Positions 8,352 to 17,450 are shown, counted from the first letter of the stretch. The stretch is 64,000 nucleotides of DNA from Agromyces ramosus (GCF_004216665.1 NZ_SGWY01000001.1:806001-870000), one strand, 5' to 3'. Translations and numbers: made by a program. The notes: generated by a model not told the origin, from the sequence alone.

Positions 8352-9073
8352 CCATCCCCCCGAACCCGACATCGGATCCCATCGAGACGAATGCCGCGGG
8401 CGCCCCCGTGCGCCTCGTGGTCGTCTCCGCCGGGGTGAGCGATCCCTCGACGACCCGCCTGCTGGCCGACCGCACCGCGCAGAAGGCGATCGACCTGCTG
8501 CGCGAGGCCGGACGCCCGACGACCGTGAACGTGATCGAGCTCGGCGGGCTCGCGGTGGAGATCGCCCAGGCGATCGTGTCCGGATTCCCCGGCGCCCGCC
8601 TGCAGGCGGCGATCGAGCTCCTCGCCGGAGCCGACGCCGTCATCGCCAGCACCCCGGTTTACAAGGCGGGCATCAGCGGCCTGTTCAAGTCGTTCGTCGA
8701 CGTGCTCGACAACGACCTGCTCATCGGCACGCCCGTCCTCCTCGCCGCGACGGCCGGTACGCCGCGTCACGCGATGGTGGTCGACGAGCAGCTCCGACCG
8801 CTCTTCGCGTTCCTCCGTGCCCTGCCGGTGCCCACGTCGCTGTTCGCCGCGCCCGACGATTGGGGGTCGTCGACCCTCGGCGACCGGATCGCGCGCGCAG
8901 CCACGGAACTGGCGGTGCTCGTGCGAAGCGGCGTCGGGGCATCGATGGCCGACACCGCCTGGTCGGGATACCGGCATCAGTTCTCGGGCAACGCGACCAA
9001 CGCCGAGCGGTCGGTCGCCGACGTCGATTTCAGCACCGACCTGATGCGACTCGCCGCGGGCGGATCGCGCTGA
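8348..9073 (+). CDS. NAD(P)H-dependent FMN reductase, CE1759 family
   Basis: 241-residue flavodoxin-fold reductase. VVSAGVSDPSTTRLLAD (around residue 22-38) is the FMN phosphate loop; STPVYKAGISGLFKSFVDVLD near residue 101 matches the SsuE/MsuE-type segment T-P-x-Y-x-x-x-x-x-G-x-L-K. It should supply reduced FMN to the co-transcribed luciferase-like monooxygenase. The start GTG overlaps the MarR stop codon by 4 bp. The operon order monooxygenase, regulator, reductase fits a two-component flavin monooxygenase with its own control. Confidence 0.88.
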   Translation: MTIPPNPTSDPIETNAAGAPVRLVVVSAGVSDPSTTRLLADRTAQKAIDLLREAGRPTTVNVIELGGLAVEIAQAIVSGFPGARLQAAIELLAGADAVIASTPVYKAGISGLFKSFVDVLDNDLLIGTPVLLAATAGTPRHAMVVDEQLRPLFAFLRALPVPTSLFAAPDDWGSSTLGDRIARAATELAVLVRSGVGASMADTAWSGYRHQFSGNATNAERSVADVDFSTDLMRLAAGGSR

Positions 9074-9125
9074 GCCGTTCGTCATACGGCGACCGGCACG
9101 GCGTGCGGCCGACGAGAATCGAGGG

Positions 9126-10334
9126 ATGGGCGATACGAACACCGGCGAGGGCAGCGGCTACGACGCGGACGTCGCCGTGATCGGCCTCGGGGCGATCGGC
9201 TCGAGCGCCGCGTGGCGGCTCGCCGCACGCGGCCTCGACGTGCTCGGGTTCGAGCAGTTCGAGCCGGGGCACGCGTGGGGCGGGTCGACGGGTCGGACGC
9301 GCCTGTTCCGGGTGGCCTGCCTCGAGCATCCGGGCCTCACGCCGATCGCGCGCCGCGCTCGCGACCTGTGGCGCGAGCTCGAGGCGTCGAGCGGCCGGCG
9401 GCTGTTCCTCGAGACGGGCGGCCTCATGATCGGCCCGCCCGACTCGCACATCATCAAGGGCACGCTCAGCGCCGCGACGGCCCACGACCTCCCGGTCGAG
9501 CGGCTCGACGCCGACGAGATCGCGCGGCGGTTCCCGGCGCACGCGCGCGTGGATCCCGGCGACGTCGGCGTCTGGGATCCGGAGGCCGGCGTCGTCCGGC
9601 CCGAAGCCGCGATCGTGGCCGCGGTCGACGCCGCCCGCGCGGCCGGCGCCCAGGTCCGCACGAACACGCGCGTCATCGCCGTCGAGCCCGACGCCGATGG
9701 CGTCACCATCCGCACCGACGACGCGGAGTACCGGGTGCGGCACGTGGCCGTGACATCCGGGCCGTGGATCACCCGCTTCGTGCCCGACCTGCCGCTCACG
9801 CCGCACCGCGTCGTGATGACCTGGTTCCGCGCCCGCGAGGGGCGCAGCGCGAACCTCGACGTGCTGCCGGTCTTCATCCGCAGCGTGCCCGGCCGGGACA
9901 CGTGGATCTGGGGCCACGGCGCGATGCCGGGCAGCCGCAGCGGGCCGCCCGGCGACGACGACGGCGACGGATTCGAGGGATTCGACGTCAAGGTCGGACC
10001 CGAGTTCGACGGACCCTTCATCGCCGACGACCCCGACGCGATCGATCGCGACATCCACCCGGGTGAGACCGACGAGATCAGCGAGCTCGTCGCGGCGACG
10101 TTCCCCGACGTCGAGCCCGAGCCATCCGGCGTGACGACCTGCATCATGACCCACACGCCCGACGGCCAGTTCGTCGTCGGGCCGACCGCGCAACCCCGCG
10201 TCGTCGTCGGCGGCGGCTGCTCCGGCCACTCGTTCAAGCACGCCGCCGCCCTCGGCGAGCTCGTCGCCCAGTCGGTCACCGGCGAGCAGCCGTTCACGGA
10301 TGCCTCGTTCCTCGACCCGCGGCGATTCGACTGA
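9126..10334 (+). CDS. FAD-dependent amine oxidase, sarcosine/N-methyltryptophan oxidase family
   Basis: 402 residues. The N-terminal VAVIGLGAIGSSAAWRLAARG is the Rossmann FAD motif (about residues 16-36). Near the end TTCIMTHTPDGQFVV aligns with the segment of MSOX/MTOX that carries the covalent flavin cysteine, here Cys339, and VVGGGCSGHSFKHAAALGE follows as in that family. It should oxidise a secondary amine (N-methyl amino acid type) to an imine with release of H2O2. A GAGAAT box 6 bases before ATG 9126 suggests a leaderless message. Followed by a convergent terminator. Substrate not decidable. Confidence 0.88.
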   Translation: MGDTNTGEGSGYDADVAVIGLGAIGSSAAWRLAARGLDVLGFEQFEPGHAWGGSTGRTRLFRVACLEHPGLTPIARRARDLWRELEASSGRRLFLETGGLMIGPPDSHIIKGTLSAATAHDLPVERLDADEIARRFPAHARVDPGDVGVWDPEAGVVRPEAAIVAAVDAARAAGAQVRTNTRVIAVEPDADGVTIRTDDAEYRVRHVAVTSGPWITRFVPDLPLTPHRVVMTWFRAREGRSANLDVLPVFIRSVPGRDTWIWGHGAMPGSRSGPPGDDDGDGFEGFDVKVGPEFDGPFIADDPDAIDRDIHPGETDEISELVAATFPDVEPEPSGVTTCIMTHTPDGQFVVGPTAQPRVVVGGGCSGHSFKHAAALGELVAQSVTGEQPFTDASFLDPRRFD

Positions 10335-10360
10335 GGCCGTTCGCATCGACGACCTTCCAA

Positions 10361-10418
10361 CGCAGGAGAATGGGCGCCATCCCCGCCCTGACGTGAGGAT
10401 GGCGCCCGATCTCCTGCG
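10361..10418. terminator. Bidirectional hairpin terminator between convergent genes
   Basis: Two 22-base arms (10361-10382 and 10397-10418) are inverted repeats with two mismatches, around a 14-base loop. The core GGGCGCCATCC / GGATGGCGCCC pairs perfectly. It lies between the stop of the amine oxidase gene (plus) and the stop of the thioredoxin-like gene (minus), the expected place for a shared terminator. No T-tract on either side, as is common in high-GC Actinobacteria. Confidence 0.75.
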
Positions 10419-10451
10419 AACCCGCGGTTCCGAGGTGCGCGGCAGCGCCGA

Positions 10452-11531
10452 TCACCCGAAGGTGAAGCAGTACGCCTCCGCCCCCGCCTCGAGGAACTCG
10501 ATCTCGAAGATGCGGTCGTCGATCTCCCCCGACTGGCGGATCAGCTGGTAGGTGTTCTGGTCGGTGAGCACGCCACGGCCGTCGGCGTCCACGTCCGTTC
10601 CCTGGGCACCGTCGACGGCACGCCCGTCGAGCGAGACCTGGAACGGAACGGCCGCACCGGCGGTCGCCGGTCCCATGACGAGGTTGACGTCGCGGCCGTG
10701 GAAGGCGAACGCGATCCGTGCACCGGCCTCGTTCGACACCGCGGCATGCCGGGCGACCGTCCAGTCGCCCGTGAGGTCCCACGAGTTGAGGGGCAGGTCG
10801 CGCACTCCCTCGTAGACGTGCGGCTGGTCGTAGAACGCGGAGTCCTCGGCCACGAACCCGCTGCTCTGGCCGTACCCGAGGTAGGTCTCGGGCGAGCGCA
10901 GCGAACGCCAGTCGGCCGCGACCTCCAGCCCCTGGGGGTCGACCATGACCATGTCCATGTCGAGGTCCTTCGCGCCGGCATCGACGAGGAGCTGCTGGAT
11001 CACCATCTCGGTCCGGGCGTACTCGCCCTCGCCGAAGTGGTGGTATCGGAGCTTTCCCTCCGCATCGGCGAGGTAGACGGCGGGCCAGTAGTGGTTCGCG
11101 AACTCGTTCCAGACCCCGTAGTCGCTGTCCACCGCGATCGGATAGGTGACGCCGAGGTTGCTCGACTGCGCCACCACGTTCCTGAGGTCGCGTTCGAAGC
11201 CGAACTCGGGGGTGTGCACGCCGACGATGGTCAATCCGGCGTCGGCGTACTTCTCCTCCCACGCTCGCAGGTAGGGCAGGGTGCGCAGCCAGTTGATGCA
11301 GGTGTAGGTCCAGAAGTCGACCAGCACGACCCGCCCCCGCAATCCTTCCGGCGTCAGGGGCTCGGAATTGAGCCAGCTCGTCGCGCGATCGAACGATGCG
11401 AGTCGCCCCTCGACCGGGAGCAGCTCCCGGTCGCCGGCCAGGCGGTGGGCGATGGACCGGATCAGGCTGCCGCGGGCCTCCCACGGCGACACCGAGGCGA
11501 TCGCGCTCTCATCGGCGAGGTGATCGGACAT
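10452..11531 (-). CDS. Thioredoxin-like protein with DipZ-type C-terminal domain
   Basis: 359 residues. Residues 57-200 are a TlpA/DipZ-like thioredoxin fold (VVLVDFWTYTCINWLRTLPY, then VIGVHTPEFGFERD and YPIAVDSDYGVWNEF). The usual CxxC is C78-I-N-W81, so only one redox Cys remains. Residues 225-359 form a beta-rich domain like the C-terminal carbohydrate-binding-type module of DipZ. No signal peptide or membrane helix, so it appears cytoplasmic. ATG 11531 follows GAGGAGG. It is the last gene after two hydrolase genes, 10 bp downstream, probably one operon. Confidence 0.82.
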   Translation of the reverse strand: MSDHLADESAIASVSPWEARGSLIRSIAHRLAGDRELLPVEGRLASFDRATSWLNSEPLTPEGLRGRVVLVDFWTYTCINWLRTLPYLRAWEEKYADAGLTIVGVHTPEFGFERDLRNVVAQSSNLGVTYPIAVDSDYGVWNEFANHYWPAVYLADAEGKLRYHHFGEGEYARTEMVIQQLLVDAGAKDLDMDMVMVDPQGLEVAADWRSLRSPETYLGYGQSSGFVAEDSAFYDQPHVYEGVRDLPLNSWDLTGDWTVARHAAVSNEAGARIAFAFHGRDVNLVMGPATAGAAVPFQVSLDGRAVDGAQGTDVDADGRGVLTDQNTYQLIRQSGEIDDRIFEIEFLEAGAEAYCFTFG

Positions 11532-11541
11532 GACTTCCTCC

Positions 11542-12474
11542 TCAGTTGGATCGGCTCGGCATGGCCGACCGATCGACGTCGATCACCGCATCGGCGAATG
11601 CCCGCGGCGCTTCCTGCGGCAGGTTGTGCCCGATGCCGCCGGTGATGAGTCGGTGCTCGTAGGGGCCGACGAACAGCGAGCCGTACGACGCGGCATCCGG
11701 ATGTGGAGCCCCATTGGCGTCGCCTTCCAGGGTGATGGTGGGAACGGTGATCGACGGGCGTCGGGCCAGCCGTCGCTCCAGATCGTCGTACTCGGATGCT
11801 CCGTCCGCAAGGCCGAGCCGCCATCGGTAGTTGTGGATGACGATGTCGACGTGATCCGGATTGTCGAAGGATGCCGCGCTGCGGTCGAACGTCGCGTCGT
11901 CGAACCCCCACTGCGGCGATGCGGTCTGCCAGATCAGCCGGGCGAACTCGTTCCGGTACTGCTGGTAGCCCGCGCGACCCCGCTCGGTGGCGAAGTAGTA
12001 CTGGTACCACCAGGCGAGTTCGGCGGCCGGCGGGAGTGGACGCGCGTTGGCCTCGCGGCTCCCGATCAGGTACCCGCTCACCGAGACGTGCCCCCGGAAG
12101 CGCTCGGGCCACAGGGCCGCGAGGATGTTGGCGGTGCGTGCACCCCAGTCGAAGCCGGCGACGACGGCGTGCTCGATCCCCAACGCGTCCAACAGCGCGA
12201 TCGCGTCCAACGCGAGCACCGATTGCTGGCCGTTCCTCGGCGCCGCGTCGTCGAGCAACCGGGTCGAGCCGAAGCCCCGCAGGTGGGGCACCACCACCCG
12301 GTAGCCGGCGGACGCGAGCAGCGACGCGGCATCCGCAAAGCTGTGGATGTCGTAGGGCCAGCCGTGCAGGAGCAGGACCGCCGGACCGGACGCGGGTCCG
12401 GCCTCGGCGTAGCCCACGCTCAGTGCGCCGGCGTCGACCTGGCGCATCGACGGGAACGTCGGGATGTCAGTCAT
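11542..12474 (-). CDS. Alpha/beta hydrolase (epoxide hydrolase / haloalkane dehalogenase-like)
   Basis: 310 residues. HGWPYD (37-42) forms the oxyanion loop, VVPHLRGFGST (61-71) the conserved turn, and GFDWGA puts Asp109 at the nucleophile position, the pattern of epoxide hydrolases and dehalogenases. The catalytic His is in GGIGHNLPQEAP near the C terminus. The start lies 4 bases after the stop of the upstream epoxide hydrolase gene, so the two are translationally linked. The substrate could be an epoxide or a haloalkane. Confidence 0.87.
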   Translation of the reverse strand: MTDIPTFPSMRQVDAGALSVGYAEAGPASGPAVLLLHGWPYDIHSFADAASLLASAGYRVVVPHLRGFGSTRLLDDAAPRNGQQSVLALDAIALLDALGIEHAVVAGFDWGARTANILAALWPERFRGHVSVSGYLIGSREANARPLPPAAELAWWYQYYFATERGRAGYQQYRNEFARLIWQTASPQWGFDDATFDRSAASFDNPDHVDIVIHNYRWRLGLADGASEYDDLERRLARRPSITVPTITLEGDANGAPHPDAASYGSLFVGPYEHRLITGGIGHNLPQEAPRAFADAVIDVDRSAMPSRSN

Positions 12475-12478
12475 CTCG

Positions 12479-13693
12479 TCACCGTAGCGAACGGAAGGCG
12501 GCGCGCATCTCCTGCGAGAACAGCTCCGGCTGCTCCCACGCGGCGAAGTGCCCACCGCGGTCGAGCCGGTTGAAGTGGATCAGGTTCGGATACGCCTGCG
12601 TCGCCCAGCTGCGCGGCGCCGCGTAGATCTCGTCGGGGAACACGCTGACCGCGGTCGGGATCGTCACGCCCTTCGGGGCGAAGAAGGCGAGCTTGCTCTC
12701 CCAATACAGCCGCGCCGACGAGACCGCCGTGTTCGTGAGCCAGTAGAGCGTCACGTTGTCGAGCACGTCGTCGGGCGTCAGGCCCTCGGATGCCCCGGCG
12801 AACACGCGCGCGATCAGGTCGTAGCTGCGGGCGTCGTGGTCGAGCATCCACGCCGCGAGGCCCACCGGCGAGTCCGCGAGCGAGTAGAGGGTCTGCGGCC
12901 GGCCGGCCATCTCCTGCGCGTACCCCAGCCCGTGCGCGTAGAAGAACGCGAGCTGGTCCCATGCGCCCCGCTCCTCGGGCGAGAGGTCCTCGGGCGGCGC
13001 GTCGCCGTTCGTCAGCGCCGCCTGGATCGGGTCGGGCACGGTCGCCGGCATGTTCGTGTGGATGCCGATGAGGCCGGGAGGCGTCAGCAGCGCCATCTGC
13101 TCGGTCACGGCGTTGCCCCAGTCCCCGCCCTGGGCGACGTAGCGGTCGTACCCGAGCCGTCGCATGAGCTCGACCCACGCATGCGCGATGCGGATCGGGT
13201 CCCAGCCGGTCGCCTCGGGCTTGCCCGAGAAGCCGTGCCCGGGAAGCGACGGGATGACGAGGTGGAACGCGTCGGCGGCGCTCGCGCCGTGCGCGGTGGG
13301 ATCGGTGAGCGGGCCGACGATCTTCAGCTGCTCGATGACCGATCCGGGCCATCCATGCGTGACGATCATCGGCAGGGCATCCTCGTGCGGTGAGCGCACG
13401 TGGATGAAGTGGATGTCGAGGCCGTCGATCTCGGTCACGAACTGCGGCAGCTCATTGAGGCGGGACTCCACGACCCGCCAGTCGTGCCCTGCCCAGCGCT
13501 TCGCGAGTTCCTGCACGACGTCGAGCTGCACGCCCTGCGACGCGTCGCCGACGGTCTCGTGCTCGGGCCAGCGCGTGTCGCGGATGCGGCGGTGCAGGTC
13601 GTCGAGGTCGGCCTGCGGAACCTCGACCCTGAACGGCCGGATGGCGGTGTCGTCGCGCTGGTCGGCGCCGCGGCGGGGCTGGGTGATGGTCAT
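12479..13693 (-). CDS. Epoxide hydrolase family protein (EHN domain)
   Basis: 404 residues. An N-terminal EHN domain (IRPFRVEVPQADLDDLHRRI, residues 18-37, through about 105) precedes the alpha/beta hydrolase core. HGWPGS (113-118) is the oxyanion motif, GGDWG holds the nucleophile Asp191, and GGHFAAWEQPE the catalytic His near 382. It should open an epoxide to a diol. ATG 13693 is chosen over in-frame ATGs upstream because GAGGAGG lies 6 bases before it. First gene of a three-gene minus-strand operon with another hydrolase and a thioredoxin-like protein. Confidence 0.88.
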   Translation of the reverse strand: MTITQPRRGADQRDDTAIRPFRVEVPQADLDDLHRRIRDTRWPEHETVGDASQGVQLDVVQELAKRWAGHDWRVVESRLNELPQFVTEIDGLDIHFIHVRSPHEDALPMIVTHGWPGSVIEQLKIVGPLTDPTAHGASAADAFHLVIPSLPGHGFSGKPEATGWDPIRIAHAWVELMRRLGYDRYVAQGGDWGNAVTEQMALLTPPGLIGIHTNMPATVPDPIQAALTNGDAPPEDLSPEERGAWDQLAFFYAHGLGYAQEMAGRPQTLYSLADSPVGLAAWMLDHDARSYDLIARVFAGASEGLTPDDVLDNVTLYWLTNTAVSSARLYWESKLAFFAPKGVTIPTAVSVFPDEIYAAPRSWATQAYPNLIHFNRLDRGGHFAAWEQPELFSQEMRAAFRSLR

Positions 13694-13772
13694 GATGTCC
13701 TCCTCGGAGATGGTGTCGGCGTCTGCCATGTCTCGAATCTCTCGCGAAGCCGGCCCGGCCGTATCCGTAGGA

Positions 13773-13789
13773 GTCCGCAACTCGCGGAC
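13773..13789. promoter_or_regulatory. Inverted repeat upstream of the epoxide hydrolase operon
   Basis: GTCCGC-aactc-GCGGAC, a perfect 6-bp inverted repeat with a 5-bp centre, about 80 bp upstream of the hydrolase start at 13693 and just beyond the 3' end of the LuxR gene. It is flanked by two GGCCGTAT copies (about 13758 and 13799). A plausible regulator site, possibly for the adjacent LuxR protein; that link is inference. Confidence 0.4.
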
Positions 13790-13859
13790 CGCGGCGGGGC
13801 CGTATGGGGGGAACCCCTCAACTCCCTGCGCACGAGCGCGACCCGTGCACGACCTCGAG

Positions 13860-14816
13860 CTAGCCGAGGCCGTGGCGCAGGGCGAAGGCGGTCGCCTCGC
13901 TGCGTCGTGCCACCCCGATCTTGCGGTACAGGCTCGTGATGTGCCGCTCGACCGTGCGGTCGCTCAACCACATGACGCCGGCGATCTCCTTGTTGCTCAG
14001 GCCCTGCGCGAGCAGCCCCAGGGTCTCGATCTCCCGGCGGGTCAACGGGAACAGGGAGGACCGCACGTCCGCGGCATCCGCTCGACCGCTCGGCGATCTC
14101 GGGGAGGCGCGATCGACCGGGGGCGGCGGCGCTCCGTGCGACGAGTCCACCTCGGAAACGAGGCGCGACGCGTCCTCGATCCGAGCGGCGATCGACGTGA
14201 GCGAGGGTCTGACGTCGTCGACGAGCGATCGGAGGAGCTCGTTCTGTCGCAGCAGCGCGGCCTCGGCGACCGATCGCGCCGCCTGCTCGCGCGCGAGGCG
14301 ACGCGCGGTGTGGATCGCGATCGCCGCCTGGCTGACCGCGACGCGCAGCAGGTGCGTCTCCATCGCCGTCGGGAAGTCGGTCCGACCGGCGGACACGAGC
14401 ACGCGGCCCGTCTCCCACGGCAGCGCGAGTGGGAGGCTCGTGACCCGGAAGATGCCGACCTTTCGCACGTCGACCTCGGTCGTCGCGACGCCCTGCGCAC
14501 GCGTCTGGTCCGTTGCGAGGACGCGGTCCAACTCGGCGGGCATCGTCGGGCCCGTGGGTCGCCACGTCTCCACCGACCGGCTGTCGCCGAGCGGATCGTC
14601 GAAGCGCGCGTACGCGCCGTCGAGTTGGAGGACGCCGAAGAGCACGCTGAGCAGGCCCGTGGCGATCTCGATCGGTTCGTGGTCCACCCACATCGCCGGC
14701 AGCGCCAGGAGCGCGCCCATGTCGCGCAGCCACCGGCGGGAGTCCGCCACCGAGGTGTCCTCGTCGCCGGGCCGCGGCTCCCGCGCGGGCGAGGCGCCGG
14801 TCGACGTCGCATCCAT
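13860..14816 (-). CDS. LuxR-type transcriptional regulator with GAF-like sensor region
   Basis: 318 residues. Residues 25-200 resemble a GAF-like sensory domain (AIAIHTARRLAREQAAR at its end), followed by a short coiled segment and a Pro-rich linker. Residues 255-318 are the LuxR HTH: LTRREIETLGLLAQGLSNKEIA then SDRTVERHITSLYRKIGV. There is no receiver domain. It lies 17 bp downstream of a MEDS-domain gene, so the two form an operon and probably one signalling unit. Its likely targets are the hydrolase genes downstream. Confidence 0.85.
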   Translation of the reverse strand: MDATSTGASPAREPRPGDEDTSVADSRRWLRDMGALLALPAMWVDHEPIEIATGLLSVLFGVLQLDGAYARFDDPLGDSRSVETWRPTGPTMPAELDRVLATDQTRAQGVATTEVDVRKVGIFRVTSLPLALPWETGRVLVSAGRTDFPTAMETHLLRVAVSQAAIAIHTARRLAREQAARSVAEAALLRQNELLRSLVDDVRPSLTSIAARIEDASRLVSEVDSSHGAPPPPVDRASPRSPSGRADAADVRSSLFPLTRREIETLGLLAQGLSNKEIAGVMWLSDRTVERHITSLYRKIGVARRSEATAFALRHGLG

Positions 14817-14833
14817 CTCTGACTCGACCCGCC

Positions 14834-15466
14834 TCAACGATCCGTTCGCGGGTCCCGCTCCTGCAGGAACTCCGCGGGAGGAACGAAGAAGGGGTTCTCC
14901 TGCAGCATCCCGCCGATCAGGACCATCGGATGCGTGCGCAGGACGTCGATGATGAAGGACCCGTCGAACCTGGTGGCCTCGTACGAGCAGATCACGATGT
15001 GCTCGTGGTGCGCGTGGATGAAGTTCGCGCGCGCCTCGAACTCGATGAGGTGGTCGGCGACATCGGCGCGGTCGGCCGCCCAGCCCATGTCGCACCACAT
15101 GCGGATGCGCGGCGAGTCGTGGTCGACGAGCAGGTCCTCGAGCAGGCTGAGCATCTGGGCCTGGTCGAAGTGGCCGCCCCGCAGGTACGTCTCGGTCCAG
15201 GTGCGCACCTCCGCCCGGTGGTGCTCGAGGAGCGCTCCCGCGTCGTAGCCGAGGTGCCGGAGCCGGTTGACGGGTGCGGCGGACTCCGAAGGGTCGACGA
15301 GGTACAGCAATCGGTCGCCGCCATCGATCCCCTGCCTGATGAACGGATCGAGCACGGCATCCGTCTCGCCCGGTTCGTTCACGAATGCGCACACGTGGCG
15401 ATAGCGGTCGAGCACCCCGCCCGCGAAGGTGACGGGGTCGGCCGGATGCCGGGTGTCAGCTGCCAT
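14834..15466 (-). CDS. MEDS domain protein (DcmR-like sensory domain)
   Basis: 210 residues, all one MEDS domain (methanogen/methylotroph, DcmR sensory). HVCAFVNEPGETDAVLDPFI near residue 24-43, then GGDRLLYLVDP, and later LIEFEARANFIHAHHEHIVICSYEATRFDG, the typical motif order. MEDS proteins are thought to sense small hydrocarbon-type ligands; DcmR controls dichloromethane dehalogenase. Here the domain has no fused HTH and is followed by a LuxR gene that can supply the DNA-binding output. A GGAG lies 9 bases before ATG 15466. Confidence 0.85.
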   Translation of the reverse strand: MAADTRHPADPVTFAGGVLDRYRHVCAFVNEPGETDAVLDPFIRQGIDGGDRLLYLVDPSESAAPVNRLRHLGYDAGALLEHHRAEVRTWTETYLRGGHFDQAQMLSLLEDLLVDHDSPRIRMWCDMGWAADRADVADHLIEFEARANFIHAHHEHIVICSYEATRFDGSFIIDVLRTHPMVLIGGMLQENPFFVPPAEFLQERDPRTDR

Positions 15467-15630
15467 GTTCGATCTTCTCCGTCCACCGAGACGTACGGGG
15501 ACCCAGCTGCGGATGGAATCCGAAGCCTCGAACATAACGCAGCACGGTCGTCGCCCACAACGATCGTGGGATCGACCGGTTGCCGGGCGGGTGATCGGGT
15601 GCGGCGGTGGGTGCGACGTAGCATCGTGGC

Positions 15631-16014
15631 ATGCCAGGCGAACCCGACATCCCCGACGCGTTCGACGTCTACACCGTCGTCGTCCTTCGGCGGCCGGCCG
15701 ATGCGCCCGGGATGTCGGACGACGAGCTCGACGCGCTCCAGGCGCGCCACCTCGCCTACCGCTCCGAACTGCGGCGGCAGGGCGTGCTGGTCGTGAACGG
15801 GCCGTTCGACGAGCAGAGCGACCCGTCGTACCGGGGGATGTCGATCTTCGCGTGCGACCCCGCCGAGGCCGCACGACTGTCGGACGGCGACCCATCCGTC
15901 GTTGCCGGACGGCTCGCGTACGACGTGATGGAGTGGTGGACCCGCGCCGGCTCACTGGCCTTCCCGCTCACCGACTCCCCGGTCGGCGACCGCCGCTCGA
16001 TGCCCGAGGACTGA
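15631..16014 (+). CDS. YCII domain protein
   Basis: 127 residues with the ferredoxin-like YCII fold: TVVVLRRPADAP, then the helix LQARHLAYRSELRRQGVLVVNGPF and GMSIFACDPAEAARLSDGDPSVVAGRL. The H-x-x-Y and D-P-x-V pattern is the one on which YciI-like proteins build a proposed His/Asp active site. Function unknown, probably a small cytoplasmic enzyme. A TAGCAT -10 box at 15619-15624 ends 6 bases before the ATG, so the message is probably leaderless. Confidence 0.85.
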   Translation: MPGEPDIPDAFDVYTVVVLRRPADAPGMSDDELDALQARHLAYRSELRRQGVLVVNGPFDEQSDPSYRGMSIFACDPAEAARLSDGDPSVVAGRLAYDVMEWWTRAGSLAFPLTDSPVGDRRSMPED

Positions 16015-16130
16015 CGCGTCGAGGAGTAGTCTGGGCCGCGGCACGCACCAAGGGGGGTGCTGCGCTGCGCGGAACCCGGGACCGCTGCGTCACCGGGTGC
16101 TTCCGCGTCTCTCACGTGAGGAGCGGTCGA

Positions 16131-17354
16131 ATGCCTCTCGAATCGACGTCGGCTCGGCGCCGGGTCCACATCATCGGGGGCGGGCCCGTCGGGCTGATGC
16201 TGACGGCACTGCTGCAGACCATGGGCGACTACTCGATCAGTCTCTACGAGAAGCGGTCGCACTACACGCGGACGCGGATGGTCAAGCTCGACACCTACCT
16301 CGTGGCGGATTCGGTCGAGAGCTACTGCATCGACTACATCGACGAGGAGAACGTCGAGGCCGTCTTCGATCGCACCGACCTCGAGGAGGGCGTCGCGTCC
16401 AGGCAGTCGCTCGCGGCGGACCTGAGGTCGCTGCTGCTCGAATGGACACTGGGATTCTGCCCGCTCAACGCGATCGAACAGGCGCTCAGCCAGCTCATCG
16501 ACGAGCGTGGAACCCATCCGGTCGAGCGCGTCGTCGGGGAGCTCACGGCGGAGGACGCGCTCGCGATGGTCGGACCCGACGACATCCTGATCGACTGCAC
16601 GGGGAGCCGGTCGCTGCTGCGGGATCATGTCTCCCCCGCGTTCGGCGGCGAGAGCGGCGAGGCCAACCTCTTCAAGGTGAGGCTCGAGTACGCACTCGTG
16701 GTCACGTTCCTCTACAGCCGGACGTACGTCTGCGACGAGTACTGCAAGTACTACAAGAACGCCGCCAACGACCACTACAAGTTCATCCCGGCGGTGTACC
16801 GCACCTACTACGACCAGGGTGTCAGCCACGTGACCGGCATCGTGAACATCACCGAGGCCGAGTTCCGTGCGATGCCCTCGCGATTCGACAGCCAGTGGCT
16901 GCGTGACAACCTCCCCGGTGCCGCGGCGTCGATGGACCGCTTCATCGACTGCATCAAGAGCGAGACCGGCGGGGAGATCCTCGGCGAGCTCGACATCATC
17001 CGCATCCCGCTCGACCTCTACCACGCCCGCAACGTGAGCAGCCGCAAGTGGCAGGCGCTCGGATCGGGCGATCATCCGTTCGCGAGCTCGCCGGCGTTCC
17101 TGGCCGGCGACTCGGCGATCGGCTCACCGTACTTCCAGTCGATCTCACTGGGGTTCGAGTGCGCGATGTTCCTCGCCGGGCTCATCGGCCAGCAGGACAT
17201 GCCGCTGCAGGAGAAGTTCGACCGGTACGAGAACTTCATGTACAAGCAGTGGCTGCGCGTCTACATGCGCAGCAAGATGATCAAGCACAACAAGGACCTG
17301 TTCGAGACCCTCGACGACACGCTCGCGCTCCTGCAGAAGCTCCACATCTACTGA
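16131..17354 (+). CDS. FAD-dependent oxidoreductase, group A monooxygenase-like, divergent
   Basis: 407 residues. VHIIGGGPVGLMLTALLQTM (residues 12-31) is a clear FAD Rossmann motif; CTGSRSLLRDHV stands where group A flavin monooxygenases have ADG-x-x-S-x-VR, and GDSAIGSPYFQSISLGFECAMFLAG near the end matches the GD-A second FAD motif. Between them is a Tyr/Cys-rich stretch around residues 200-230 that I do not recognise. GAGGAG precedes ATG 16131. A TAGTCT box at 16027-16032 implies a GC-rich leader of about 90 bases. The aminotransferase gene follows 96 bp later, so joint function is plausible. Confidence 0.7.
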   Translation: MPLESTSARRRVHIIGGGPVGLMLTALLQTMGDYSISLYEKRSHYTRTRMVKLDTYLVADSVESYCIDYIDEENVEAVFDRTDLEEGVASRQSLAADLRSLLLEWTLGFCPLNAIEQALSQLIDERGTHPVERVVGELTAEDALAMVGPDDILIDCTGSRSLLRDHVSPAFGGESGEANLFKVRLEYALVVTFLYSRTYVCDEYCKYYKNAANDHYKFIPAVYRTYYDQGVSHVTGIVNITEAEFRAMPSRFDSQWLRDNLPGAAASMDRFIDCIKSETGGEILGELDIIRIPLDLYHARNVSSRKWQALGSGDHPFASSPAFLAGDSAIGSPYFQSISLGFECAMFLAGLIGQQDMPLQEKFDRYENFMYKQWLRVYMRSKMIKHNKDLFETLDDTLALLQKLHIY

Positions 17355-17450
17355 GGCGGCCACTGGGACTCCCCCGTGCACGGGACGCACATCGAGAGGA
17401 CGTAGGGTCGATTCACCGCCACCGTCGCCCCTCGAGAGGAGCCTGCCTGC

